Source of the DNA: Nitrospira sp.
Lineage (GTDB): Bacteria > Nitrospirota > Nitrospiria > Nitrospirales > Nitrospiraceae
DNA: 64,000 bases
Direction: 5' to 3'
Assembly (NCBI GenBank): GCA_030123565.1
Contig: CP126122.1
Span: 3,548,800-3,612,799 of the forward strand
Position numbers and translations under genes: made by a program. Below, in pieces: positions 15,510-24,898 of this stretch (positions are counted from its first letter, which is position 1; the number at the start of each line of letters is the position of its first letter). Below the pieces are notes generated by a model. It saw only the letters and a list, made by a program, of their open reading frames with translations, was not told where the DNA came from and did not search any database.

Positions 15510-16576
15510 TAATGCGACTGGCCCCAGGAACCTGTCGGAGGAGAGGTGGCGCGGGACGTTTTGAGATCCGAGCGATGCCCCTTCGCCTGTGCTCGAGCCT
15601 CGCTTTTTCTGAGGTGAGTCGCGTTGGCGGGATCGACCGCATGACGGTCGTAAGCCTTGATGATCTCCTGAACGAGCCGATGGCGCACGACATCTCGCTC
15701 ATCGAAATAGACGAACTCAATGCCGGCGACGTCCTGAAGAATGTCGCGCACTTCAATGAGCCCGGACACACGATCGGACGGCAGGTCGATCTGCGTAATG
15801 TCCCCCGTCACCACGGCCTTCGAGTGAAATCCCAGGCGAGTGAGGAACATTTTCATTTGCTCGGCGGTCGCATTCTGAGCTTCGTCCAAAATCACGAACG
15901 AATCGTTGAGGGTACGGCCGCGCATGAACGCGAGCGGCGCAATTTCTATATCCCCTCGCTCGATAAGGCGGTTGGCCCGTTCCATGTCCATCATATCGAA
16001 CAGGGCATCGTACAGCGGCCTGAGATACGGATTGACCTTGGCATACATATCACCGGGGAGATACCCCAGTTTCTCGCCTGCCTCGACGGCCGGGCGGGCA
16101 AGAATGATGCGGCTGACATCCTTCTTCATCAGGGCACTGACCGCCATCGCCATCGCCAAGTAGGTCTTGCCCGTCCCGGCGGGACCGATACCGATCACGA
16201 TGTCGTGCTTTTCAATTGCCTCGAGGTAGTACTTCTGAGTTGGAGTTTTCGGAACGATGAACCGTTTTTTGGTTACGATCGGGGAAGAACTGAAAAGCAG
16301 TTCTTTGAGGGAAGCGTCGTGGTTGTGACGAAGGGCGGTCAGTGCATGCGTGACATCGTCCGGCTTGAGATCATACCCTTCGTTCGTCAGGGAGGCGAGT
16401 TCGGTGAGGACTCGTTCCGCCTGCTTCACGGCATCCGGCGCACCATCCACCGTGACTTCTTCGCCGCGCGCCGAGAACCGCACCCCGAACTCTTCCTCTA
16501 CGAGCTTGAGGTGTCGATCGTGATGGCCGAAGAGGGCCGCGGTATTGGTGCCTTCCCGTAGTTTGATCTTACGCAC
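15509..16576 (-). CDS. PhoH-like ATPase (YbeZ type)
   Basis: A PhoH-family P-loop ATPase of about 355 residues. Walker A is GPAGTGKTYLAMAM and Walker B is VILDEAQNAT; the FIVPKTPTQKYYLEAI segment before the P-loop is typical. It is thought to cooperate with YbeY, whose gene follows directly, in RNA metabolism. I place the start at a GTG at 16576, with AAAGGAG 14 bases upstream and a promoter candidate further up. A TTG at 16603 is also possible and would add nine residues, but it has no ribosome site and lies about 7 nt from the predicted transcription start. Confidence 0.92.
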   Translation of the reverse strand: MRKIKLREGTNTAALFGHHDRHLKLVEEEFGVRFSARGEEVTVDGAPDAVKQAERVLTELASLTNEGYDLKPDDVTHALTALRHNHDASLKELLFSSSPIVTKKRFIVPKTPTQKYYLEAIEKHDIVIGIGPAGTGKTYLAMAMAVSALMKKDVSRIILARPAVEAGEKLGYLPGDMYAKVNPYLRPLYDALFDMMDMERANRLIERGDIEIAPLAFMRGRTLNDSFVILDEAQNATAEQMKMFLTRLGFHSKAVVTGDITQIDLPSDRVSGLIEVRDILQDVAGIEFVYFDERDVVRHRLVQEIIKAYDRHAVDPANATHLRKSEARAQAKGHRSDLKTSRATSPPTGSWGQSH

Positions 16577-16616
16577 GCCGGTGTCGAAAACTCCTTTCGA
16601 CAAACTCGATAGCGAG

Positions 16617-16646
16617 ATTCTAGCAAACCCAGAACGGCAGGAACAA
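16617..16646 (-). promoter_or_regulatory. Candidate promoter of the phoH-ybeY unit
   Basis: On the minus strand TTGTTC (plus 16641-16646) and TAGAAT (plus 16617-16622) are spaced by 18 bases. The -10 box is good and the -35 box weak. The predicted start near 16610 favours the GTG start of phoH. Confidence 0.4.
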
Positions 16647-16692
16647 GATCAAGGAGGGAAGAATAGGAAAAATAAGAGGCGCTCCCACCAGG

Positions 16693-17730
16693 TCATCCTT
16701 GAGGCGATTGAGGTGTAGGGGACTGGGCGGTAGAGGGAATCGAGACTTCAAACTCCTGCCATGCCGTCCCACCCTGCCCGTCTTCCGCCATGACCTTGAC
16801 GCGGTGGGTACCGGCTGACCCCGCTGTCACCTTCCAGGTCACCTGCCCCGTGACCTTATCGATCGTCATGCCGGGAGGCGCCGTCTCCAGCGTATAGTTG
16901 ACCATATCTCCATCCGGGTCTTTCGCATGAACCAGATATTCGTATTGCTCCCTATTCGTCAGCGCTGACGGGCTCGACAGGATCTGCGGCGGTGAATTGC
17001 CCAAGACGATCGGCGTGGCACGAACCGGGAGAGCCGCCGCATCTTGGTCTCGGGCAATCACTTCGACCGCCACGATGTCCTTTCGACCAAACCCGGTGGT
17101 ATCCAGGACGCTTTCGTCACCTTCCTTCACCTGTTTGTCGTTGCGCCACCAGCGATACGTGTAGTGAATCTCATCGCGATCCGGATCGACGGTGTCGATC
17201 TTCGCAAAGACACGATTGCTCCCTTCGGGCAACGCTGCCTCAATGGTCACATGCGTGACGAGCGGCGGAGTATTCACCACCGTGACCGGCTCGGTGCGAT
17301 AGGGGGCGCTCTCGGCTTGACCATCCGACACGATGACCTCCACCGCGACCTGGTCGCCTCGCTTCACATGGTCCGGCTTCAACTCGAACCCGGTCGCTCC
17401 TAATACCGGAGCGCCATTGACGATCCATTGGAATCGCTTTGTGATCTCGGTTCCTTCTGGATCATCAGCGGCCACATGCGCGGTGATGGGCCCAACCAAT
17501 GTCAGGGGAGCGGGAACGATGGTGACGAGACGAACCGTGGGCGGCTGATTCTGCTTCGTATTGCTTGCGGCGACCGATCCGTCTTGGGGAGAGGATGAGC
17601 ATCCCCACCAGACAATGATCAAGCAGCACATAACGACCAGACGAAACGCCCCGGGGAAGGCGAAGGGGGGAAGCCCCTTCGCCTTTTTATTCGCCTCACA
17701 CTCCAAGTCCGTCGTCACATGTTTGTCCAT
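16693..17730 (-). CDS. Putative lipoprotein with repeated Ig/cadherin-like domains
   Basis: A 345-residue protein with a membrane segment ending in a Cys (VWWGCSS), which could be a non-standard lipobox. It has three repeated all-beta modules of about 90 residues: PPTVRLVTIVP, PPLVTHVTIEA and PPQILSSPSA mark their beginnings. Each contains a DPEGTE/DPDRDE/DPDGDM loop like the calcium-binding loops of cadherin or Ig-like adhesion domains. A Pro/Ser/Gln tail closes it. Its start overlaps the end of pilY1 by 16 bases, so it is part of the pilus operon; a surface or periplasmic adhesive or scaffold role is inferred from domains and context. Confidence 0.7.
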   Translation of the reverse strand: MDKHVTTDLECEANKKAKGLPPFAFPGAFRLVVMCCLIIVWWGCSSSPQDGSVAASNTKQNQPPTVRLVTIVPAPLTLVGPITAHVAADDPEGTEITKRFQWIVNGAPVLGATGFELKPDHVKRGDQVAVEVIVSDGQAESAPYRTEPVTVVNTPPLVTHVTIEAALPEGSNRVFAKIDTVDPDRDEIHYTYRWWRNDKQVKEGDESVLDTTGFGRKDIVAVEVIARDQDAAALPVRATPIVLGNSPPQILSSPSALTNREQYEYLVHAKDPDGDMVNYTLETAPPGMTIDKVTGQVTWKVTAGSAGTHRVKVMAEDGQGGTAWQEFEVSIPSTAQSPTPQSPQG

Positions 17731-20700
17731 GAGAAGTATCGACTGCGAGGATCAATGGCAACAGGGACACTGATGTTCGAGCTTGGAAGCCCTCCGGGAG
17801 GGTTTCCACCAATTCCACATGTCGCACAGTCGCCGAAGTTTCCTTGGCTCATATTGATCAAGAGACCGAACGGGCTGCCACCATCCCGACCGGATCCCAT
17901 ATGGACGACGATGCCAAAGGCTAAGCCCTCTCCAAGCGAGCCGAACCTATTGACCGTTTGGTTCGCGCCCGACACAGCAGTACCGATAATCGGCTCTTGG
18001 TAGGCGCTGCCTGTCTTGTAGAAGAGCGCCCAGAGCCGACTTGTCCCGGATGAAAGACAGATGTCGTTGGTGGGGATATAGGTCGGGAAAAACACCACGC
18101 CCCCGAATACCGTCGGGCTGTTCACGACGCGCTCTCCGATACCGTAAGGCGACGGCTGGGACGGTGGGTTAGCCGGTTCGAGCAACTGGGTCATCCATCC
18201 GTCCTTACTCTGGACGAGCCCGATCAATCCGGTAAAGGTGGTCGCGCCGGTGACTCCGGATACCTGAGTGGTTCCGCTCGCCTGCCCGCAATCGCCGACT
18301 CCAACCACACAGACCGTAGCATTCGAGACATCGACAAGGTTATTTTCCATGCAATTGGTGATACTCACCGTTTGGTTACAACCCGCATTCAGCACGGAAT
18401 CTTTTAATCCGACGAAATACTGGGTAGACAGGTCGGTCTTATCTGCTGCACTCTCGTATCGACCGCTCCCGACAAAAACCCACACATTCGCGGCATCGTC
18501 CACCGTCACAGACGGCGCAGTGGAAACCGGCCCCATTTCCGCTCCGGACGAAAACGTATCCAACATTTCTGTGGGGACTTGATTTCCGCCGGACGTGATC
18601 CCCCACTGAGTCGGACTGGTCACAGTGCCGAACTTAGCGGTGGAACCTCCCGCTCCCATGGTCAGTCGATAAACTTTTCCGCGCCAAGGGGGGGCGCCGT
18701 CATTGATGACGCGTCCGAAATAGACCACATCGTGACGATAATCCAAATTCTTATCGAACGCCGTCATGTCGCCGATGTAGGAATTCCAGGTCCCTGCTGA
18801 AAGCGAAGTCACCAGACTATTGTTACTGCCAGGCCCAGTCGCCAGGTCGATGACAAAGAGTTTTGCGGTTTGCGCCACACTGGCATCGTACCCGGTCGGC
18901 CCAGACCCCACGACCATGTACCACTTCGCATTCGCATTGCTGGCCATGGCATCCCCTGCGGGATTCACGCGGACAACGGCCGGTACGCTGGTGGCCAACC
19001 CCAAGTCCGACCGACTGAATGACCAGAGTAGTTTCGGAGCATCGGGGTTGGTGATATCCATCGCAAAATAGGAGCTATAAAACGTATAGTTGGTCCCGCT
19101 GATGTTGACGGTTAAGGGTGGGGCTCCGGTTCCGGAGGTACAGGCCCCACAACTTCCTCCCATGCGGAATCCACCGATGAGAATAGTCCCCCAACCGTTC
19201 GGATGGTCCCCATCCACCGGAAAAATCCGCACATCCGCAACTTTGAGAGGCAAGTCGACATAGTAGGCATGTTGGTAGTCGGCGCGAGTTAAAAAGGCAA
19301 GCTGCGGAAGAAGTTCATACGGCACGAATCCCCACAACTCATCTCCCAACGGGACTCCAGTGGAGTTGTCGGTCGGGTTCGTGGTGAACCAACCATGTTC
19401 GGTGGTATTGGCGGGAGCGGAGGCACTCGTATCGTCGCCGGGATGGTAATAGCCCGCGTTGAACGCATGCAACATACCGTCGTTTCCACCGACATAGGCG
19501 ACCTGCCGGCGGTTGTACCACCGTTGGAGAAAGGCCGAGTAGCTCTGATCCCCATAGACCGCATCATGCCGATCCCTTGGACTCGCAACCACGGTCGGTG
19601 TGGAGTGGATGATGTCGCCGAGTTTCCAAACCTTTAACGCTCCGCTATTGGGCGGTACCTGAAGACGACGGTCCCGGGTCGTTGATTGCTCCGAACAGGT
19701 CGCCACATCGCAACCGCGCACAAAGTTGATGATCGTGGTTCCCTCAGTACTCGACGCCGCACGAAGATACGGCCGGAGTGTCGGCTCGTTGCCGGTCGTG
19801 AATGGGATCTGTTCACCGGCATCAACGACCCCGTCATGGTCTGAGTCGACCCAGGTCAGGATGGTTCGAGTTGACGAATCCTTCAAGGCCAATTGCTTAC
19901 CTGCTTCCCAAATCGGGAGAATGTCGCTCAACACTTTCCCGCAGGGATTACAGTCCGCCACCGTCACCTGATTGTCGCCATTTTGATCGTTCGGCAGCCC
20001 ATCGCCGTCACTATCGACGTACTTATCCACTTTCACGACATTCGCCGCCGCATCGAACCGGGTCTTAATGATCCTGTCGACTTTATAGTCGAGTCGGCCA
20101 TCTTGGTTCGTATCCTCGCGGGTATTCCCAAAGGTATCGATAAACAGGGATTGCGTGTAGCCGGTCCACTTCACATCACTGAGCGTGGACGGTTCGATGG
20201 TGCTGGGATAGAAGTAGGATTGATACAACGCCCCCTCACCGGTCGAGGCCGTCGCCAGCACGGAAACCGAAGAGCCGGAGGAACTCCGTCTGAGAATACT
20301 CGCGATCGTTGCCAGAAGCTTGTCCTGAATGTCGTCGACGTTGGACGACTCGAAGTACGCATCTGGAATGCCATCGGGAACGATGGACCCAGTCAGATTG
20401 TTTTCCTTGTCGTATTCTGCAGTCAGGTCCGGGCGGCCGTTGCCGTTCGAATCGGTGAAGGCCCCCATCTTGGCCGTCTGCATCAGGATTTCTCGACCTG
20501 AAATGTTTCCAAATGTGAAAAAGGTGTAGACTGTGGCGTTCTGCATGCCGGGGATATCGTGACCAGCCACGTTGATCTGAGGGATCGTGGCTTGACGAAG
20601 ATCGGTCGTGTGCATCCAATAGGCCACGTCATCCAAATAGTGGTTTCCGTTCGAGGCATAGTCGGTCTTATGCTCTGCGAGCAATGTGGCGGGCGGCGTG

Positions 20701-22163
20701 GCATTGTTCGTGTTGCATGTCCCATTTGCAGTATGGATGGTCGTGCTCGAACCGGTACAATGCAGTCCATGGGTCGCAGCATGCGCAAAGTCCTGAAGGT
20801 TGCTCGGAATATTCGTATCCTGGGTAGGTTCGCCGTCGGTCACGATAATGACGAAGGTTTGACAGCAATTGGCGACTTGAGATTTTGCGGCCCAGGCCGG
20901 TGTGTGGTTGCTGCCGAAGAAATAGGGGTCACGTCCACAGGCGTTCGTAATGTAGCCGGCAGGACAGGTTTCGGTGCCGGTTAGGGCCGAGATTTCGGCA
21001 GCTCCGATACTGCCAACACCGGTCGCTTGAAAGGCGACGCCATTTGAGTTTCCTCCGGAGAAGGCGATCGGGTAGACATAGGCATTCGTCAAGAACGTCG
21101 AGTTGATTTGGGCGATATAGCGAGCCGACTCGTACAATGACTCCGACAGCGGCGTCCACGTCGAGGGGTACGATTCTCCCAAGGCATCCAGCATCGCCGC
21201 CGTATTCGTATTGAAGGTTTCCACAGTGGAACCGCTCCAGTCGATCGACTGACGCGCCCCCAGCCCCACCAATACCCGTCCCCCGTCGCCTGCGCCTTTG
21301 AATTCAAACAGGCCGAATCGCGCTTTCGAGCCGATTTGCTGGATGACCCCCGTCGGCTCTGTATTCACGGCCAAGCGTAGTTGATATTGCGTTTCCGTAA
21401 AACCATCGCTGTCGCTGCAGGAAGTGGCCGTGTCACCGGGTGCTGTTGAATCGTCATCGATGCAGAAGCTTCCACCCATGCCGTTGACTCCCCCCCGCAG
21501 ATGGACTCTGATATTTGAAGGAATCCCGGGGGTTGCAGAAGTCGGGATGCGTCCGGAATATCCGTTTCCTGTCCCACTCGGAATAGTGAACGTGACATGG
21601 CCGCGGCTCGACGTATCAAACGTCGATTGCGCCTTGACCGTTTTCAACGCGGGAGTCCCGGTCGCAGGACAGGTTCCGTCGGCGGCGCGAGTGACCACAC
21701 AGTCTCCTCCTGACATGGCCTTCTTCAAGGCATCAAACCGACGGAATGTAGACCAGTTCAAGAGATTGCCGTCCCACTCAGTGGACGAGCAGGATGCTGC
21801 AATGGAAGCTTTTATCGACGATTCAGAAAATCGCGTGTTTCCAGCCGTGGCATCGTAGGTGTAGCACTTGAGCGAGTCAAAAAATCCTGTGTACTTGGTG
21901 GTACTTACATAGGTTTGGACCACAGGTGTCGTAGATCCATCAGAATGGACTCCGCAGTTGCTCGGGTCGCAGGCCGGATCAGCCATACTGCCGGAGTTAT
22001 CGAGCAGCAGCAAAATGTTCGGAGTTGTCACACTTGAGACAAACGGCGGGACGGCGGAATAGTCGGCATTCGACACGGCGGCCTTCGCATCTTCTGTTCC
22101 CGCCAGAACGCCGATGGAACCCAGTGCGATAGTCGTTATAGCGACGATAGCGCGAGAATTCAT
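17715..22163 (-). CDS. pilY1: Type IV pilus tip-associated protein PilY1
   Basis: A 1482-residue PilY1-type protein. Signal peptide at residues 1-29 (cleavage near AKAAV). A von Willebrand A-like domain starts at about residue 48 with the metal-site motif DNSGSM (55-60). A C-terminal PilY1 beta-propeller contains VAYVGGNDGMLHAFNAG (near residue 890) and WGFVPYELLPQL. Between them lie four aspartate-rich loops: DSNGNGRPD (about 571), DTNQDGRLD (684), DSDGDGLPND (719) and DSDHDGVVD (773). PilY1 sits at the pilus tip with minor pilins and can act in adhesion, surface sensing and calcium-controlled retraction. It is preceded by the minor pilin genes of cassette A. Confidence 0.9.
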   Translation of the reverse strand: MNSRAIVAITTIALGSIGVLAGTEDAKAAVSNADYSAVPPFVSSVTTPNILLLLDNSGSMADPACDPSNCGVHSDGSTTPVVQTYVSTTKYTGFFDSLKCYTYDATAGNTRFSESSIKASIAASCSSTEWDGNLLNWSTFRRFDALKKAMSGGDCVVTRAADGTCPATGTPALKTVKAQSTFDTSSRGHVTFTIPSGTGNGYSGRIPTSATPGIPSNIRVHLRGGVNGMGGSFCIDDDSTAPGDTATSCSDSDGFTETQYQLRLAVNTEPTGVIQQIGSKARFGLFEFKGAGDGGRVLVGLGARQSIDWSGSTVETFNTNTAAMLDALGESYPSTWTPLSESLYESARYIAQINSTFLTNAYVYPIAFSGGNSNGVAFQATGVGSIGAAEISALTGTETCPAGYITNACGRDPYFFGSNHTPAWAAKSQVANCCQTFVIIVTDGEPTQDTNIPSNLQDFAHAATHGLHCTGSSTTIHTANGTCNTNNATPPATLLAEHKTDYASNGNHYLDDVAYWMHTTDLRQATIPQINVAGHDIPGMQNATVYTFFTFGNISGREILMQTAKMGAFTDSNGNGRPDLTAEYDKENNLTGSIVPDGIPDAYFESSNVDDIQDKLLATIASILRRSSSGSSVSVLATASTGEGALYQSYFYPSTIEPSTLSDVKWTGYTQSLFIDTFGNTREDTNQDGRLDYKVDRIIKTRFDAAANVVKVDKYVDSDGDGLPNDQNGDNQVTVADCNPCGKVLSDILPIWEAGKQLALKDSSTRTILTWVDSDHDGVVDAGEQIPFTTGNEPTLRPYLRAASSTEGTTIINFVRGCDVATCSEQSTTRDRRLQVPPNSGALKVWKLGDIIHSTPTVVASPRDRHDAVYGDQSYSAFLQRWYNRRQVAYVGGNDGMLHAFNAGYYHPGDDTSASAPANTTEHGWFTTNPTDNSTGVPLGDELWGFVPYELLPQLAFLTRADYQHAYYVDLPLKVADVRIFPVDGDHPNGWGTILIGGFRMGGSCGACTSGTGAPPLTVNISGTNYTFYSSYFAMDITNPDAPKLLWSFSRSDLGLATSVPAVVRVNPAGDAMASNANAKWYMVVGSGPTGYDASVAQTAKLFVIDLATGPGSNNSLVTSLSAGTWNSYIGDMTAFDKNLDYRHDVVYFGRVINDGAPPWRGKVYRLTMGAGGSTAKFGTVTSPTQWGITSGGNQVPTEMLDTFSSGAEMGPVSTAPSVTVDDAANVWVFVGSGRYESAADKTDLSTQYFVGLKDSVLNAGCNQTVSITNCMENNLVDVSNATVCVVGVGDCGQASGTTQVSGVTGATTFTGLIGLVQSKDGWMTQLLEPANPPSQPSPYGIGERVVNSPTVFGGVVFFPTYIPTNDICLSSGTSRLWALFYKTGSAYQEPIIGTAVSGANQTVNRFGSLGEGLAFGIVVHMGSGRDGGSPFGLLINMSQGNFGDCATCGIGGNPPGGLPSSNISVPVAIDPRSRYFSWTNM

Positions 22164-22237
22164 AGTCCCTCCTCCTTATCTCAAATCGGACAGCAGCCAT
22201 TTGGATTTTGGCTACGAGTTGAGACAGGACCGACTCG

Positions 22238-22567
22238 TTACTGCGGCAACTTCACCATCATCTTGTCGACGCGACCTTCCTTGAGATGAAATTTGACCTC
22301 GGAGGTCGGCACGATCTGATCGAGGTCCAATGGCCGGCCTTGATGGTCGACCACCTGTGCATCGGATTTGGCCACATAACTTCGACCGTCGATCCGAATC
22401 GTCGTCCCTTGTACCTCATCAACTACGCCGGACTGGAAACCGACAGTCGAAAACGGCATCGTGTTTTCTACGGTCTGCCCGAAACTGACGGACGAAATCA
22501 GAGGGAACCCCTGCATCAGTGTCAGCAAGCCGAATGCGACCACCATGGCTTTGCTTTTCATCGCCAT
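22238..22567 (-). CDS. Small secreted protein between pilX and pilY1
   Basis: A 109-residue protein with a signal peptide (MAMKSK, hydrophobic core, cleavage near SSVSFG). The mature part contains SGVVDEVQGTTIRIDGRSYV and HQGRPLDLDQIVPTSEVKFHL, a compact beta-rich pattern similar to small DUF5666-like or PilY2-like proteins; this similarity is from memory and weak. It lies 9 bases after pilX and 74 bases before pilY1, so it is almost certainly co-expressed. A chaperone or assembly-partner role for PilY1 is only a guess. Confidence 0.65.
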   Translation of the reverse strand: MAMKSKAMVVAFGLLTLMQGFPLISSVSFGQTVENTMPFSTVGFQSGVVDEVQGTTIRIDGRSYVAKSDAQVVDHQGRPLDLDQIVPTSEVKFHLKEGRVDKMMVKLPQ

Positions 22568-22576
22568 ACGTCCCTC

Positions 22577-23227
22577 TCAGTTGATTTTCTTGACACAGGT
22601 GTCGCCTTCCAGACACCCATAGACCGATGTCACCGTACTGCTTGAACCAGTGGCCGGGTTGTTCGCCACGCAGGTAATTCGATAGACCTTCTCAACCGAC
22701 CCTGATGCTCCAGACCCCTGCCCTGACTTCACGCGCGTGTAGAGAAGATCGATGTCGCCGTTGACCATGAAACCGGGAAGATTTGTCATCACGAAGTTCG
22801 GCGCAAAGTTCGGCCCAGTGCTCGCAGAATCCGTATAGTTGTAGGCTGGCGTATTCGGCGTGGCAGGAGGTGATGGGAGGTCATATCCATAAATCTCGCT
22901 GTACAGCGTCGTGGCATTTGCCGTCGGGACCGGACCAGCCGGAGCTATGAATGAGACTGGAAGCACTCCAGGAGGCGACAAAGTCTGTTGAATGATGTTG
23001 GCGGCAAGGCCTTCACAGGAATCGGCTGCAGCCACCACGCTTTCGGTACTACGAAAAAATCCCGCCATTCGGTTCTCCAAACCAGTCACGGTAATGGCCG
23101 CAATCCCGAGAACGGTCAGAATCAACAACATCAGAAGCACGGTGAGCAACGCGATACCCTGCTCATTCTTCACTGCTGTCATTTCGCGTTTTTCGCCTGC
23201 ACTGGTATGTTGATGCCGAAGATTCAT
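22577..23227 (-). CDS. pilX: Minor pilin PilX-like, cassette A
   Basis: A 216-residue pseudopilin of the PilX type. The prepilin cleavage site is NEQG-IALLTVLLML, followed by a long hydrophobic helix. Glu at position 5 of the mature protein is absent, as is usual for PilX/GspK-type subunits. The C-terminal domain has several Cys residues (DSCEG, ITCVANN, GCLEGDTC) likely to form disulfides. In other species PilX works with PilV, PilW and PilY1 in the pilus priming complex. An internal ATG at 23182 would shorten the leader; I keep the first ATG, which has a GAGATAGG ribosome site. Confidence 0.83.
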   Translation of the reverse strand: MNLRHQHTSAGEKREMTAVKNEQGIALLTVLLMLLILTVLGIAAITVTGLENRMAGFFRSTESVVAAADSCEGLAANIIQQTLSPPGVLPVSFIAPAGPVPTANATTLYSEIYGYDLPSPPATPNTPAYNYTDSASTGPNFAPNFVMTNLPGFMVNGDIDLLYTRVKSGQGSGASGSVEKVYRITCVANNPATGSSSTVTSVYGCLEGDTCVKKIN

Positions 23228-23242
23228 CGCGCCTATCTCTCG

Positions 23243-24346
23243 TTATAAGTTTCGCGGCTGGATGGTACGGACCAGCACCCGCCGTCGCTGCTGCTGATAC
23301 ACCGTTGGATCATAAGTGGGATCCGTCGAGGGGTCATGATCGCCGACCACCACGGGTGCCATCGTGTTGGCGGCCTTGGTTCCCTTCTCGTCAAGCCCCC
23401 CCTCAGCCTTCATTGGCCTGACAACTAGGCTGACTTGAGCCATCTTGATCTTGTCCGGCGTCCACGGTGTGATCGCCCAAGCACTATTGGAGATAAAATC
23501 TCCCTGCGTGAATGTCGGCAGTCCGGAGGTCGAAGACCCGTCTTGCTCATCCACAACTCCATCCGGGAGAAGGGGATTGGGAACCGCCTGATTGCATCCA
23601 TCACAGGCATAGGTGATTTGTAAGTCTTCCACACCGTCGACGATCGGCACGTTGTCGCGTACCAGACAAGGTGCGTCACTCCCGCACGTTGCCGGACTAT
23701 TCGCCACCACCTGATAACGTATGCACTGCATCAGATATACCTGCGTGCCGATGGGATATTGGCCGGTCACGTAATTTCCGGTGCCAAATCCGATCGAGGT
23801 TGCGGTAATGGTTTTCACGGTCTTCGACTCGGCGCCTCCGATCGAAATGGTCGAATTGAGAGCAAGCCCCTTGGCAGTCATGTCGGTGATGGCGGCCCCG
23901 GAAAGGCTGATCGAGTTGTCTTGCGTAGGAGCATTCGGAATCCCTCCGGCCGCCGCGGTCAACGTCCACCCTGTGGTGTTCATTACCGGAAGCACCATGG
24001 AAACCCCATCAGGCCCGGCATCGGCCCCTGCCGGCGCCTGATCTTGTGGAAGCAACCCGACCGGTTTTGTGATGGCTCCGATGGTGGCATTACAGGTACC
24101 CACAGCCTGCGTAGCTGGGTCGGTGGCATTGTAGTTGAAGCCGGCAAGCTTGATGTCACGGCTTAATAAGTCGATTCCCAACCGGGAATTCTGCTGCGCT
24201 TCTGCCACCTGGCTGTTGACGACATTCGCACGGTTGGAAGTCACGACCGTCGTCATCGTCGCCGCTACAATCGCGACCGTAATCAAGACGGCCACCATCA
24301 GTTCCACGAGAGTGAATCCCTGCTGATTCCCTACAAGTCGACGCAT
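23243..24346 (-). CDS. pilW: Minor pilin PilW-like, cassette A
   Basis: A 367-residue PilW-type protein with the prepilin signal GNQQG-FTLVELMVAV (cleavage after Gly10, Glu5 present) and a hydrophobic helix to about residue 32. A conserved helix SRLGIDLLSRDIKLAG follows. The globular domain carries pairs of Cys (CGSDAPCL, CDGCNQ). It ends with a basic VRTIQPRNL. It would be a large minor pilin near the tip. It lies between pilV and pilX on the same strand with spacings of 15-19 bases. Confidence 0.85.
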   Translation of the reverse strand: MRRLVGNQQGFTLVELMVAVLITVAIVAATMTTVVTSNRANVVNSQVAEAQQNSRLGIDLLSRDIKLAGFNYNATDPATQAVGTCNATIGAITKPVGLLPQDQAPAGADAGPDGVSMVLPVMNTTGWTLTAAAGGIPNAPTQDNSISLSGAAITDMTAKGLALNSTISIGGAESKTVKTITATSIGFGTGNYVTGQYPIGTQVYLMQCIRYQVVANSPATCGSDAPCLVRDNVPIVDGVEDLQITYACDGCNQAVPNPLLPDGVVDEQDGSSTSGLPTFTQGDFISNSAWAITPWTPDKIKMAQVSLVVRPMKAEGGLDEKGTKAANTMAPVVVGDHDPSTDPTYDPTVYQQQRRRVLVRTIQPRNL

Positions 24347-24365
24347 CGTCCTACTCCAGGCCGCG

Positions 24366-24890
24366 TTATTCAGGCGCGATCAAATTCGTAAATGTCACCG
24401 TCTTGGTCCGAGCCGTGCTCACATTGCTGTGCATGGTTTGCCAACTGACAGTAATCGTGACCAGGAACCGATTCATCGTGACCGGATTCGCGGTGGGATC
24501 TGGATCGAGACGGGTGGCCGTGATGACCCCACGGGCTCCGACGAGCCCTGAATTCGCCACCAATGCGGACCACTGTGTGCAATCACCCAGCGCCATCCGT
24601 TGCGTACTGACATTCTGAGGGCAAGCCGTGCCTGTGTCTGTGTTGTGATAGTCCAAGACGTGCTGCCGATTGTTTTGGATGCGCTCCGCCATGTCGGCGG
24701 CAAGATTAGTGACCCGCGTCACATCATTAGCATCAACATTTTTCCCCAGCGACATCCCCGATAATCCCGCCAGCCCCAACAACCCGACTGAGAGCACGCC
24801 CGCCGCCACCATCGCTTCCAAGATGGTAAAGCCCTGCCGGCAGCCTGTGGCTTGTCCTGGCAATTGCTGGCGGTGAGCAATTCGTTTCAT
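24366..24890 (-). CDS. pilV: Minor pilin PilV-like, cassette A
   Basis: A 174-residue protein when begun at the ATG at 24890, just after fimT. The leader is unusually long (20 residues) before the site CRQG-FTILEAMVAAGVLSVG; the helix is followed by a globular domain with Cys pairs (TACPQN, GDCTQW). The SVGLLGLAGL pattern is typical of PilV. It should be processed by the PilD encoded at 31182-31952. Spacing to fimT is 8 bases and to pilW 19 bases. Confidence 0.83.
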   Translation of the reverse strand: MKRIAHRQQLPGQATGCRQGFTILEAMVAAGVLSVGLLGLAGLSGMSLGKNVDANDVTRVTNLAADMAERIQNNRQHVLDYHNTDTGTACPQNVSTQRMALGDCTQWSALVANSGLVGARGVITATRLDPDPTANPVTMNRFLVTITVSWQTMHSNVSTARTKTVTFTNLIAPE

Positions 24891-24898
24891 GCTGCCTC

